Source: Pomphorhynchus laevis (taxonomy: Eukaryota; Acanthocephala; Palaeacanthocephala; Echinorhynchida; Pomphorhynchidae). From it: a stretch of 64,000 bases of DNA. Location: contig WNNJ02003313.1 in the NCBI GenBank assembly GCA_012934845.2, positions 105,189 to 169,188 of the forward strand, given 5' to 3'. Positions 1-10,868 of the stretch are shown piece after piece. Every line of letters starts with the position of its first letter. Within the stretch, counting starts at the first letter, position 1. Under the pieces are notes generated by a model, which was given only the letters and a program-made list of their open reading frames with translations, did no database searches and was not told the origin of the DNA. The position numbers and the translations under genes were made by a program.

Positions 1-112
1 CTACGATTATGAAACTGAAGCTTATTAGCTCCCGGAGCACAGTTTAACACAGTCAGATATAAAATTATATATATAAGTCTAGAAGTTACATATGTATATG
101 ACTATATATATG

Positions 113-558
113 ACTAGAAGTGACATGGTGACTGAAAGTCGTGAATCGAAGTCCAGTCTATCACGCAACACCATTTGGTATAAATGCCGTATTTCGTAAG
201 AAATCATGGACCGTTGTCTACTCAGCACATCCGTGCACTACTATTATACCTGCCGTATCCATTAAGGATTCAATGAGTGCAGCGACAATTCAGCAACAAC
301 CTTTGCCTAGTGTTTAAAGATGTTCCGCACAGCAATTCGATCTGTTTAAGAGCGTAAGCCTCAGACAATTAATCAAAGTGTCGGAAACGCCTTCATTCCC
401 AGTGTCACACAGGCAACCGATACGGCCAGTGAGTAGTTCATTCTATTGATGAGTGTTGCCGGGTACTCATCATTTTGATGCTGAAGTGGTCGTCTAGAAG
501 TAACATGGTGACTGAAAGTCGTGAATCGAAGTTAAGTCTATCAAGCAACACCATTTAG
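113..558 (+). repeat. 380-bp hammerhead-type repeat, copy 1
   Basis: A little over one unit of a repeat seen again at 2.6-2.96 kb and 17.6-19.3 kb. The segment beginning CTAGAAGTGACATGGTGACT near 114 recurs at 494, giving a period of 380 bp. It has no sustained coding potential; short open frames over it are incidental. A hammerhead-like core lies at 412-460. Tandem units of this size with ribozyme cores resemble the metazoan retrozymes or PLE-derived satellites described in the literature, but the assignment is inference. Confidence 0.75.
412..460 (+). ncRNA. Decayed hammerhead-like core, type II order
   Basis: GGCAACC is followed by GATA (expected GAAA), a 24-nt spacer, TTGATGA (expected CTGATGA) and GTGTTGCC. 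The two flanking heptamers pair as stem II with one bulged T. Two core positions are changed, so this copy is probably inactive. The copy at 19160-19208 is closer to the consensus. Confidence 0.4.
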
Positions 559-584
559 TATATATATACATATATATGTATATA

Positions 585-629
585 TAGAATAGTTGCTAGG
601 TCACACGATGTGACCTAGCAACTATTCTA
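585..629. repeat. Perfect 21-bp hairpin with 3-nt loop
   Basis: The arms 585-605 and 609-629 are exact reverse complements around CGA. The core GTCACA/TGTGAC is shared with 49830-49855, where only one arm is kept. It is therefore part of a dispersed repeat rather than a transcription terminator. Confidence 0.85.
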
Positions 630-770
630 ACGGCAACTGTTCAACTATACTAACGGCAATGGTGCCGTTAGTAGTCGGTGTGTGTAGAATTAAATATCAT
701 GAAGAAAGGATTCTGTAGCTGGTTTTCAATGCGAAAGTCACACGAGGTGACTTTCGCATCGCCTTATTGC
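630..770 (+). repeat. Dispersed tail repeat (SINE-like), copy 1
   Basis: The stretch with GCCGTTAGTAGTC, ATATCATGAAG and GTAGCTGGTTTT matches 49760-49840, which lies just downstream of a tRNA-like and hammerhead-like unit. It includes a 13-bp hairpin, arms 729-741 and 747-759 around ACGAG. The head of the element is missing here. The likely identity is the 3' part of a ribozyme-bearing SINE-like element. Confidence 0.5.
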
Positions 771-905
771 ATTGCCTTTATGGCATTGGTAGCAATAAGC
801 TACCAATGCTTTGGTAGCTTACTTTCGCTTTGGTAGCTTGCGAAAAGAGGTAGGTATTAAATTCGGCTAGACTCTCATTTCCTATTATGGGAATGAGTTG
901 GATAG

Positions 906-1614
906 CTACTTGAAAGATGGCCACTCTGATTGAATCAAAGTGAAACCTCCTTCGAAGCAACATACCTTCCTCAATTCTCCAACGAATTTGGTCATGATAG
1001 ATAGATAATTGCTGACGCGACTGCTCCGTGCAGAGGGATTTAACCACCACCTCGAGTGAAGCAGTAAAATGTCGAGGATATAATTTGTTGATGCGCAATG
1101 AAAGTTAGGGGACGGTGGTTTGTGAATAAGATAACCGTTCCTAGCTCTGAGAACTGCTGCGTTGATCCAATGACCAGTTCTGTCGTTGAAGTCTCCAAGT
1201 ATCAAGTCATAGCCGCTGTCAATAATATCATCCAGGAGGTCACGGTTCTTGTGAATCTCCCCTGGACGAATGTCGGCATTGGCTAGACTGAGGCGTTTAC
1301 CGTTCTTACTGAGTGAAACTACTAAGCAAGACATGGCTGGACATGAATAGTTTAATAGGAGGGAGGATCTTAATGAGCACTTAAGGTCAATAGTCCTTGA
1401 GAGAAGAGGAGTGAGGTGGGGTTTTGTACGGAGTATAGTGGGAACAAATTTGCTTTAGGATAAATCGAGTAATGTCCCGGGGGAGACGGATAGACCGCGT
1501 CTCCTGAAGGACTATAACATCTGCATCTCTACCAGATAAAAGTCTAAGGGCAGAAGCACCTCCCGAATTCCACTGAAGAATATTTAGTGAAAAAGGCTCG
1601 GGTTTACTCAGCAT
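906..1614 (-). pseudogene. LINE ORF2 endonuclease domain fragment (copy A)
   Basis: Two overlapping pieces form the APE-type endonuclease that nicks the target for reverse transcription. The first (1614 to 1387) starts with MLSKPEPFSLNILQWNSGG and contains DVIVLQETRS, the N-terminal metal-binding region. The second (1334 to 906) contains LILGDFNDRTGHW, the catalytic DFN motif. The pieces are in different frames. The start is set by the Met aligning with the ORF2 starts of copies B and C. Confidence 0.8.
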
Positions 1615-2029
1615 TGTGTTAAATTAGTTGGAAGGGTGATGCTACTCTAGACCGAGCTAGGCGCAAGAGGGTTACCCCCTCACCACTAGCTCCACCCATG
1701 CTAGAAGACCCCAGGGCAATATCTTCATTTTCCCTTGTATCATTCTTCATTTGCAGGAGCCTGCCAACTTTAATAGGATGAACATTTGGTGCAGAGGCAC
1801 CGCGTTTTTTCGTAGTCGGAAGTGTCGAGACCCTGGCGCTGGGGCCACGCCCAAGTGAGAATTGACAAGCTGTTTGACAAAATTCTCCATAGATGCAATG
1901 ATCTCTTTCTATTTTTCATTGAAAATTCGTAGCAGTTCTTGGTTAGACATACGACAGTTGTCGAACTTTTGGCAGCAGCCGCGAAAAAGATCTTCGGCAA
2001 GGACGAGGAAGTGAACATCTTTTCATTGT

Positions 2030-2400
2030 TTTTAATAGCTATGCAACGCCTCGACCATGTCAGGTGATCACCATTGCAATTTATTCAAGCGGCAGGCGAC
2101 GTACATTTGACCGCTGACAACATATGATGACATGTGTCTAGACCGCAAACACCGCAGCGGGGGTCACTAACATGTGGATCGCCAGTGACCCCATTAATGG
2201 CATCCAGTACAGTGTGGGTATGTCAGGTTGTCCTGCTCTATCATAATGAAATTGATGTTGTACCCTAAAAAGGGATTGCATTTATCATTGACTAGAATTA
2301 GCCCCTGATTACAATCCACCGAGCAGAAGGCAATATGGAGGTCGAACCCATCCCTACCTTTGAGTTGACGAATGTTTGAAATGGAGAATTTTTCCTTCAT
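2030..2400 (-). pseudogene. LINE ORF1 C-terminal fragment (copy A)
   Basis: Residues such as NPFLGYNINF and YPHCTGCH match ORF1 of copies B and C, where the same stretch leads into cysteine knuckles. ORF1 proteins of this LINE group bind the element RNA. The frame breaks after the first cysteine pair, and the remaining knuckles lie in other frames towards 2030. Non-functional. Confidence 0.7.
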
Positions 2401-2589
2401 AAGTTCATAATCTTCCTTCTTCGAGGAGGGAAGTTTGTTATTTTCAGTGTTGCCACAATTGGCTTTAGTGTCAATGGTAGTATATTAACACTAAAGTTAG
2501 TACATGTTGTGTTTTCTTTAATTTTGTTGTTAAGATTGCTATAGTTTGCCCACTATATATAACGTTTATATATAATAGTACACGAATGG

Positions 2590-2960
2590 GCTGAGTAAAA
2601 AACGGTCCAGGATTTCTTACGAAATACGGCATATTTACTAAATCGTGTTGCTTGATAGACTGGACTTTGATTCACGATTTTCAAGGATTATGTCACTACT
2701 TAACCATAACTTTAGTATCGAAATTCAGAGTACTCGGCAACATTCATCAGTAGAATGAAGTGCCCACTAGTCGATTCGGTTACCTGTGTGACATTGTGAA
2801 TAAAGGCGTTTCCGACACTTTGCTTAATTGACTGAGGCTTACGCTCTTTGCCAGATCGAATTGCTGTGCGGACCATCCTTAAACACTAAGCAGAGTTTTT
2901 TTGCTTAATTGTCGCTTTCACTCGTTGGATCCTTAATGGATACGTCATGTAAAATGGTGT
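2590..2960 (-). repeat. 380-bp hammerhead-type repeat, copy 2
   Basis: The reverse complement of the 113-558 unit, from GGTCCAGGATTTCTTACG to about TTAATGGATACG. The hammerhead-like core at about 2742-2790 has GAAT in place of GAAA and ATGTTGCC in place of GTGTTGCC, so it is decayed. Confidence 0.75.
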
Positions 2961-3059
2961 TTGGGCATGAATGTACTGATTAAACACTGGTCCAAGATGC
3001 TTTAAGGATTAAACTGCCTTGGCTGACCAGCATATGATGATTGGTCCTGTACGACTAAT

Positions 3060-3620
3060 CATAGGATTATTTGTCATTCGTATCGACTTGGAATATTGCG
3101 AGAATAATTCGTTTATATTTCTTGGTCTGATGAGGATATATAAAATGCTGCCTGGTGTTTACGCCTCCTCATGAGGAAAACATAGTGATGTATTTATCAG
3201 TACACGGGTGGGTGTCGCAGGGCAGGTGTTACAACAAATTATATTTTATATATTTGTGCACTTTAAGGTGCCGTGTAATACAGCATTTCTATCGAAAGGA
3301 ATTTAGTGCATGATGCATGGTTAAATTGCAACACGCACTCCTATTCACAGAGATCATGCTAAATTCTTTATGATGATTAAGATAAAGGGTAGTTCTGTTT
3401 TTCGAGCTTTAAACACTGTTAAAGCGTGTGTTAAGGTGCCTATAGATGATTATTAAAGTCACGGTACTGATGAGCTCCATTAGAGCGAAACGCGTATACT
3501 GTTGTGGAAGTTTGTCGGCACACATAGGATGACTGGCTTTACGTAGCGATTTTGAATATTGCGGGAATAATTCGGTTTTATTTTTTAGTCTTATGAGAAT
3601 ATATAGAATGCTGCCTAGGT
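3060..3620 (+). repeat. 461-bp hammerhead-bearing tandem repeat
   Basis: The string GAATATTGCG near 3091 recurs near 3552, giving a unit of about 461 bp. The second half carries a complete hammerhead core. Related copies lie at 50.99-51.71 kb and 52.18-52.59 kb, in both orientations. The unit is non-coding. It resembles PLE pseudo-LTRs, which are known to carry minimal type I hammerheads. Confidence 0.8.
3461..3502 (+). ncRNA. Hammerhead ribozyme, minimal type I
   Basis: All core elements are present. Stem I pairs ACGGTA (3461-3466) with TACTGT (3497-3502), with one G-T wobble. CTGATGA is at 3467-3473. Stem II pairs GCTC (3474-3477) with GAGC (3483-3486) around CATTA. GAAA is at 3487-3490. 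Stem III is the minimal palindrome ACGCGT (3490-3495). The predicted cleavage is after A3496. The very short palindromic stem III is typical of PLE and satellite hammerheads thought to cleave as dimers. Activity is inferred, not shown. Confidence 0.85.
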
Positions 3621-4170
3621 ACATATTTTATACTATGTTACTATAAAAATAAAATTAACCGGAAAAACGTAGAATATCTAAATCATTAAAATATTATTAA
3701 AAATACATTTAAATAATATATTTTGTATAGTTGTTATTTGTAAAGAGCTGCTTTATGCGCTTTATTTCTTGATCGAATGTCTGCTAGTTTGAGCTCAATT
3801 TGTATGAGCGCTATATCATGCCTTGTAAGGCGCTTTTTATATTGGTAAGTGCAGATGTTACAGTATTTGATGTTCGTGCCATTTTTAGTACACTTATTGG
3901 ACATTTTTGCCTTAGCATCGTGTCTTGCCGTTCAACTTTTACATCAAGGAATGCTAATTTTAAATTGGTCTCCAATTGAATTGTTATTTCTAGTACTAAT
4001 TGTAATTTTATTGCCTCACGAAGTTCATTAGCTTGCTCTCTCTATCTTTGACTCCACAAAATGTGTTATCTATATATCATGTGTATATTGCTGGCTTTAG
4101 GTGTAGTTTTGTAATAAACAACATTCTATTAGAATGTTATTATGATTATCATACCAAATATAATTATTTA
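3621..4170. other. AT-rich stretch without a recognised feature
   Basis: No open frame with recognisable motifs and no repeat shared with the rest of the window was found. A 60-residue hydrophobic plus-strand frame at 3849-4031 has no start context or family resemblance and is probably chance. Confidence 0.5.
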
Positions 4171-4960
4171 TTATTTATCTTTATTTTGATTTATATATAG
4201 TATAAAATACGTAGGCTCAGTTAGTTGATCTGATTTGTTCACTGACAAGTTAATATTGACCTGTGAACTTTGTTTTCCTGATACTATAACCTCTGTCAGC
4301 ATAGAACATAAGTATATGAATAGAACACATATATACAGAATATAACATTTATACATATTTTCGAAATATAAGATTAATTAAGTAATTAATTAATTAAAAT
4401 GCAGAATTTTAATTATAACATCTAGCAGAAATACTGAATTAATGTATTCTTGAACAACATAATTTTTCGGTCAACATTATTTTTCGGTTATTATGTTATG
4501 TTTATTTTATAATTATATTAAATACGTAGGCTCAGTTATCTGATCTGTTTGTTCTACCGACAAGTTAATATTGACCTGTGAACTTTGTTTTCCCGGTAAT
4601 ATAATCTCTGTTAGAAATACTGAAAATTTGCATTATAGTTAATATTATAGTATTAAATAATTCGAATTTAATTAATTCATTAATTTGACAATAACGTCAT
4701 TTTTATATTTAGAAAGAATAACGATGAATAAATAAAGTTTTATAATTATTTATTATTTATTATTAAATTATTTTAATTTTATTTAGTATTATTTTTATTT
4801 ATAAATAATACTAAATACGTAGACTCAGTTAGCTGATCTGATTTGTTCTATTAACATGTTATTATTGAACTATTATTTTTGATATGTGAACTTTGTTTGC
4901 CCGGTTACATGACCTCTGTCAGAAATAATAAAACTATGTATTATTGATACAACATTAATA
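4171..4960 (+). repeat. Three partial copies of Naiad-like PLE leader
   Basis: AATACGTAG-CTCAGTTAG followed by TTGACCTGTGAACTTTG and CCTCTGTCAG occurs near 4205-4300, 4525-4610 and 4812-4920, spaced about 300 bp. The same junction between the PLE 3' terminus and leader occurs on the other strand at 25.6-25.7 kb and 31.7-31.8 kb. No coding part is present. These are leader-only remnants or a small satellite derived from the PLE pseudo-LTR. Confidence 0.7.
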
Positions 4961-6055
4961 TTTTTCTGTTAATTTTCAAGCAAATTTGATGAATGTTTTT
5001 AATTTCTTATAATGGTAAAGTAAAAATCAACAAATTATTATTATAATATTAAATTTACAAACAAATTAACAAAATATTATTAAAAATTTATTTAAACTAT
5101 CAAGCGAAAATAATTTATGAATGGAACATATTATATATTTATATATATTAGTTTTTTTATGAATAATAAAAATAAAATTAATTATTTATAAATAAAATGC
5201 AACGAAATTTAATTGCTTTGTTATGTGTTTTTAGTTAGGGCTAAGTTAATTAAGCAAGGTGTAATCAGGTAAGCTAGAAGGTATGTGCATTTAAATAGGT
5301 AACAGTATAATAGTCTAATGATAAAGTGGATACATCCATGCTGAATGATAGACGGAATAACTGAATGATAAATTATAAAGAGGAGATATAATATAACACC
5401 ACTTTAATATAACACCAATATTATATAACACCACTTTAATAGTTTTTAAGTCAGGATTAAGTTATAATGCCGGAGGTATAATGTGATTCACCAGATTGCC
5501 TTTACTCAATGGTTTGTGCAGAACTATATTTATATTTCCATAATGAGTTGTAAAAATCTATGATAAATTATTTATTTAAATTCTTAGCTTTTACATGTAT
5601 GGTGGTTAATGTTTCTCTAAGATCTTAAAAATTATTCTTTTCAGCGAAAATTTGGTATTTTGTTGCTATAATGGACGTGTCGAATTTTTTGAATTTCCAT
5701 TACCTTGTCATTAAAATTTAACAAATTGATAATTATAAACGAATAATGATATAATTTAAAAGCCAAATTTAAATGCATTGCTTTAATTTAACATTAAAAA
5801 ATGTTAAATACACACCGTCTCAAATATCAATTTAATCAATCTGGTTAAAGCGCTCGCAATTCGCTCAACACGATAATATTTGCATTATGTAGTTCTCGCG
5901 AATCAATATTGTCATATTTCACTTGAAAACGTTAAGAGTAGATAATAAAACAACTGTATTATATCGCCGTTACTTAGAAATGTGTTAAAATTCTTTCTTA
6001 GATATCAAAGAAAAGTTTTTGCACATACAAATCACTATACTGACGATATATTTTC
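4961..6055. other. AT-rich stretch, nothing recognised
   Basis: Mostly A/T runs. A short imperfect duplication of ATAACACCACTTTAAT occurs near 5395-5445. No coding or structured repeat signal was found. Confidence 0.5.
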
Positions 6056-6059
6056 ATCG

Positions 6060-6185
6060 CCATATATATAATTATAAATGTTGCCAAAAACCGGAGTTCG
6101 ATTACAAGTAAAGCAGAATTCCTTATCACTCCTAGACGACGTGATGGTAGCCGGCAGCACTCATCAGTAGGGTGAACTACCATCT
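6060..6185 (-). repeat. Second hammerhead-type repeat family, partial
   Basis: Matches 52.87-53.04 kb (GCCAAAAACCGGAGTTCGATTACAAG and GTAGCCGGCAGC). On the minus strand it carries CTGATGA followed by GTGCTGCC, but the partner GGCAGCC-GAAA half is cut off at 6185. Confidence 0.65.
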
Positions 6186-6240
6186 ATATATAATATTATC
6201 ATCAAATCGAACTCGAGAGTCCATTAAGGCTGCTTTCAAA

Positions 6241-6498
6241 TAAATCTAAACAAATCAAGAATCGAGTAACAGCAGCGATTTTTCTTTTATAGCATAATAC
6301 AAGGGCTAAGCTTTCGGCGTAAAAGCCTTCTTCAGAGTTGTAAGTAGTTTATTATAAAAGAAAGTTTTTAAAGTAAAAACTTTCTTTGATAATAAACTAC
6401 TTACAACTCTGAAGAAGGCTTTTACGCCGAAAGCTTAGCCCTTGTATTGTGCTATAAAAGAAAAATCGCTGATGTTACTCGATTCTTGGTTTGATTTA
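6241..6498. repeat. Large palindrome with hammerhead-like arms
   Basis: The left arm (about 6241-6366) and right arm (about 6375-6498) are near-exact reverse complements around a short A/T centre. Each arm contains CTGAAGA, then GGC-TTTTAC-GCC, then GAAAGC, a hammerhead-like core with one substitution in CTGATGA. The whole could fold back as one long hairpin or be an inverted dimer of a roughly 125-bp repeat. Confidence 0.8.
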
Positions 6499-6650
6499 AT
6501 GATATATATGTATATATATCATAACATATGATATATATGTTATGACATATATATCATATGTATGTACATATATATGACATATATATGTACATATATATGA
6601 TATACATATGATATATATATGATATATATATCATATATATCATAACACAT
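6499..6650. repeat. ATAT/CATATG low-complexity tract
   Basis: Nearly pure ATATAT, ATCATATG and GTACATAT runs, highly self-complementary. Frames crossing it are artefacts of the simple repeat. Confidence 0.8.
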
Positions 6651-8319
6651 CTGATCATTTGAAGCTTTATTGTATATATGTATTTTTAAAATGCCAATAC
6701 TCTTAACAGAAATCACATTTTCGAATTTTTGAAGTTTACTGACCAACAATAACTTGACAGCAAGACAAATTTCATTCCACAACACTGAATATGCTGTCTA
6801 CCTTACACTTTTCAAACAAGGAGGTGGAAAGAAAATATCTGCAAATATTTGTCTGGTCAGCAAAATTAAAGTATTTATTTGTTATGGAACAGCTTAACAA
6901 AAAATGCGATAATGAACATGCCTATTTGATTACATCGCATATACTGTATATTATTGCGGCAACGAGCCAAAGTGTAAATATGAATTATGTAAACATAATT
7001 CATATGTAATAAAACAGATTCAAAAAATAATTTACTCTGAGATATTTTAATATATAAATATAATGTAATATTTATAATATAATAATATAATTTATAATTA
7101 TAACTAATTCTCTAAGATAAAATATAATAAGGCTAACTGAGAAAATTATTAATGCTCATCTATCACATGTAATCGATATATTTAACTTAATGTAAATATT
7201 AGATTCAATAAGAAAGATAAAAATGATCAAAAATCGTTTATTATTAAAAAAGAACAAAATTGTTAAAGAATCATTCGTCTTTATTTCATTAAAACTAAGA
7301 GAGGATGTATAATTTACACAAAGTTTAATCAAAATACAATATGATAATTTAATAAATAATCGAAATTTCACAAGTTTACATTTAAAATATTTTCACGTGA
7401 AGAATTATTTGACACGGGGCACCAATTTTAAGGTAATAATTATTTTAAAATTAAAATATTTTCACGTGAAGAATTATTTGACACGGGGCACTAATTTTAA
7501 GCAATTTTTACAACACACAAGGATTTTATTAAGTTTAATATAATCAATATTGATACTTACCATCATATAGCATTATGATGGTATTTTATATGCTACCAAA
7601 TATCGTAACATTTTTATATTAATAATAAATTAAAGGAATTTATTATAAGCGTACGAAATATACTCTTTTATAATCAGGAATGAATAATTGAACGCAGCAG
7701 ATCCTTTTAAACATAAACATATGTAAGCACATAATTATTATAACCCTGTCATATTTACACTTTGGCTCGTTGCCGCAATAATATATTACCCATATCATTT
7801 TTACCATATGGCTTCCGGCCGCGATGGTGTAGGAATAAATATCTCAAAAAATAAAACGCAATTATTTTAAAACGAATACTTTGAAAATGATAAAAACCTG
7901 CATGCGATTGATATGAAAATCGAAAGTTTGTTAATGATCCTCAAAATAAATGACCCTTTTTATTAATATAAATTATCAATATATTAATAATTTTATATGG
8001 ACGTGGAACACTACATAGTAAGTTGAAATCATTAGGATTTACTTTCTAAACAAATATAAATTGATTATATTTTCGTTATCAAATATTCAATTAATATTAA
8101 TCTACTCCAGCATTTAAAGTTGACTCTTTAAATAGGCAAAATATTAAGAAATGTATCTAGTTAAAAAGTCAATGGTTTTAAAAATCTTCTAATACATTTC
8201 ATAATATCGGAGAGAATACAATTTAATAACTTCATTCTAGTAGTAAACCATCTAATTTTAAATAGTTGATAATGATCCATTATTGATAAAAAGTTATTGG
8301 CGCAGGATCAAAGAAGGTT
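6651..8319. other. AT-rich stretch with inverted pair and 69-bp duplication
   Basis: TATTGCGGCAACGAGCCAAA (about 6953) recurs in reverse complement near 7766, with flanking matches extending the pair to about 40 bp each, some 800 bp apart. TTCACGTGAAGAATTATTTG is duplicated in tandem at about 7391 and 7460, period 69. No recognised gene. The 72-residue plus frame at 6791-7009 overlaps one arm of the inverted pair and has no family resemblance. Confidence 0.55.
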
Positions 8320-8445
8320 AAATATTTATTTAATATTTCGCTAACCTCTGTTAGCATCTTGAGAAAATTACAATGCAATTACATTGTAATTTTCTGAATA
8401 TACAAACAGAGGTTAGCGAAATATCAAATAAATATTTAACCTTCT
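8320..8445. repeat. Palindromic repeat with hammerhead-like arms, copy 1
   Basis: The arms read TTTCGCTAACCTCTGTT and AACAGAGGTTAGCGAAA around ATTACAATG-CAATT-CATTGTAAT. On the minus strand the left arm gives CAAGAT-GCTAAC-AGAG-GTTAGC-GAAA, a hammerhead-like stem II plus GAAA. A second copy lies at 20.0 kb and a half copy near 61.15 kb. Confidence 0.75.
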
Positions 8446-9497
8446 TTCTTTAATCCAGCTCCGATTATTCTAAACCACCTTATATTCAAATCAACAAAAT
8501 GACTCAACTACATTCATTGATTACTTATTGAATTGCTTTTATTGAAATATATTATGTATAGCGAGAGAAAGCATTGTTTCTTTTTAATAAGAAAATTAAT
8601 TACCTGTAAATCACTGCTCGTTTCGGCAAAAAGGCATCAATAGTGAGTATAAATTTATAATAAAAAATTTCACATAAAATATGAACATGTCGTAATTTAC
8701 ATACGTTGTACGATGAAATAAGTTCATTTAAGAATATAGAGAAACATCAGGAGATTATCTTCTCCATGTATTTCTTAAACTCATAATCAATCTCTATTAT
8801 ATTCCAGTTTACATATACAATGATCGTTGTTATCTCGTCACAATTCATTATTTTAAATTACCCTTGGCTAAAAAGCAGCGATTCGTCATTTCAATGCATT
8901 CAAAAACCCGAGGATAATTGTGGGTTACAATTTGCATTACAAAAAAATATACTTTTAGTTCAATTGACGATAATAGTGCAATTATTTTATCTTTTAGTTC
9001 AATCGATGATAATAGTGGATTGCACTTTACATTAAAAAATCCCTTTTAGTTCAATTATAAAGCTAATTGATAGTACAAGAGAAAATGGTTGGTGCTTTTA
9101 ACAAAAAAAGTTCATGTTGAGTAGCGTTTCTCACTTGATCACAGTCAAGTATATTATGGGTAGACAAAGCAGCTGACAAAATTTGAAATGCTGACTAAAA
9201 TGTGCATTTCATGATTTTAGAAGAATAACTAGATAATTAAAGAACATGAGGTCAGAATTTCATTATAATTTTGCGAGTTTCTAGTGATGAATATAAAATA
9301 ATTACAATTATCAATAAAAGAAGTAAACGGTTCCTCAAACTGTTTAAAGTATTAGGAGCGTTAAACAATGATCTCGGATCAATATGGAATGTTAGCATAT
9401 CTAATGTAAGTTAATATATTATACTGTAATAGGATGCATTTGCATTGATATATGTGAATGCATTTAATTAAAAAGATTTTCGAGAAGGAGATCTACA
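8446..9497. other. AT-rich stretch, nothing recognised
   Basis: Only a small imperfect direct repeat, TTTTAGTTCAAT, at about 8955, 8994 and 9044 stands out. No coding signal. It ends at the left target duplication of the RTE LINE. Confidence 0.5.
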
Positions 9498-9908
9498 ATG
9501 TGAGTTAAATGTTATTTTCGTTACAACAACAATTTATTGAAAAGAAAACCAAATAATATACGAGATTTTTCCTGTCAACAACTGGTTCGGGTGTCAGGTT
9601 GTGGAGTCAGTGCACGAACCAAACTAGTCCAGCAATCGCGATCCTAGGTGACAGACCAGAGTTCTTTTTCAGACAGCCTAAGGCAGACTTCGGCCAGTTT
9701 CGAGATTTGATCTCTCCATCGGTATCGAAGTCTACCTCGAGGTCTCTTTCCAGAAAGTCCGGCCAGGAAAACCCTGCGAAGAAGGCGATCCCTAGATATC
9801 CACATAACGTGTCCTAGCCACCTCAGCTGACATTATTTGATCTAGAGAAGCAGCGACTTTACTCCGAGTCCATCCCGGATGACCGAATTCCTAACCTTAT
9901 CTCCAAGG

Positions 9909-10250
9909 CTAAGACCGGAAACACCGCGAAGGAACCCCATTTCGATCGTCTGTATCCGAGATATTATCCTTTCGGTCATAAACCAAAGCTAATGACCATA
10001 GGTTAAGATAGGAACGAAGATTGCGAGGGGAAACCGAAAGTTTCGCCTTAAGACTCAACTCCCGCTTCACTACGACAGACCTGTATAAAGAACGCATTGC
10101 GGCGTTAGCTGCACAAATCCGCTTCTCAATCTCCTCGATGTTTATACCGTATCTGGAGAACAATACCCCGAGATACTTGAAATCCTCAACATCAAAAGAA
10201 CCTTTTCCCCAATCCGGATTGACATTAACACCTGAATCCGAGACGAACAC
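9909..10250 (-). pseudogene. RTE ORF C-terminal region
   Basis: Contains VDFKYLGVLFSRYGINIEEI-like residues (here VEDFKYLGVLFSRYGINIEE) and IRAANAAMRSLYRSVV-like residues, the post-palm region shared by RTE LINEs. A frameshift in the YDRKDNISDTDDR region ends it early; the rest of the C-terminus reaches about 9600 in other frames. Confidence 0.8.
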
Positions 10251-10291
10251 ATAGAGACAGTCTTAGGGGTACAAACCAACATCCCTGCCTC

Positions 10292-10624
10292 TTAGCATTC
10301 CATCGTGTATCGATATAGTAGGCATTGTAAGTCCTCCGAACAATAAGCCAACAAAACAACGTCATCTGCAAAAAGTAGAGATGGTATTCTGATGAAACCG
10401 AACTGAAGACCGACATCCGTCAGAGCAGCCCGCCTCGAAATTTTGTCCATTTCAACAAGGAACAAAAGTGGAGACAAAGGAAAACCCTGACTAAGCCCAA
10501 CGCCTACTGGAAATGATTCAGACTTCCTACCTAGAACACGAACTGCCCGCATACTTTGTTCATACACATAAGCCACAGCTACCCGTAGATAGTGTGGTAC
10601 TCCATAGTCCCTTAGTATCTCCAC
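10292..10624 (-). pseudogene. RTE reverse transcriptase palm
   Basis: A 110-residue frame with REILRDYGVPHYLRVAV-like start, LSQGFPLSPLLF and LLFADDVVLLAY. FADD holds two of the catalytic aspartates. The first aspartate block (DLEKAFDRVP in the copy at 59.8 kb) falls upstream, where the frame is broken. Confidence 0.85.
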
Positions 10625-10868
10625 AACCTCTCTATAGGAACTCGGTCAACGCATTTTCCAAATCCACAAAACACATGTAGACCGGTTAAGCTAACTCCCA
10701 AAACCGCTCAATGATAGTTGATATAACAAATAGCTGATTCGTGTTTCACGACCTGGACGAAAGCCGCATTGCTTTTCTTGCAAGTGTCCATCGATTATAG
10801 TAGTACCCTTAACTCAAGAATCCAGTTTGGCTAAGAAGAGTTATGTCCCAATAATTGGAACACACTCT

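Larger units (their letters stand above)
778..2480 (-). mobile_element. Jockey/I/R1-group LINE, copy A, truncated
   Basis: Reading the minus strand from about 2480 down, there is the C-terminal part of a zinc-knuckle ORF1, then ORF2 starting with an apurinic endonuclease domain, then the linker before the reverse transcriptase. The element stops near 840-780 before any reverse transcriptase motif. Copies B (33.7-37.1 kb) and C (37.1-40.9 kb) have the same order, which fixes the identity. Stops and frame changes show it is dead. Confidence 0.85.
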
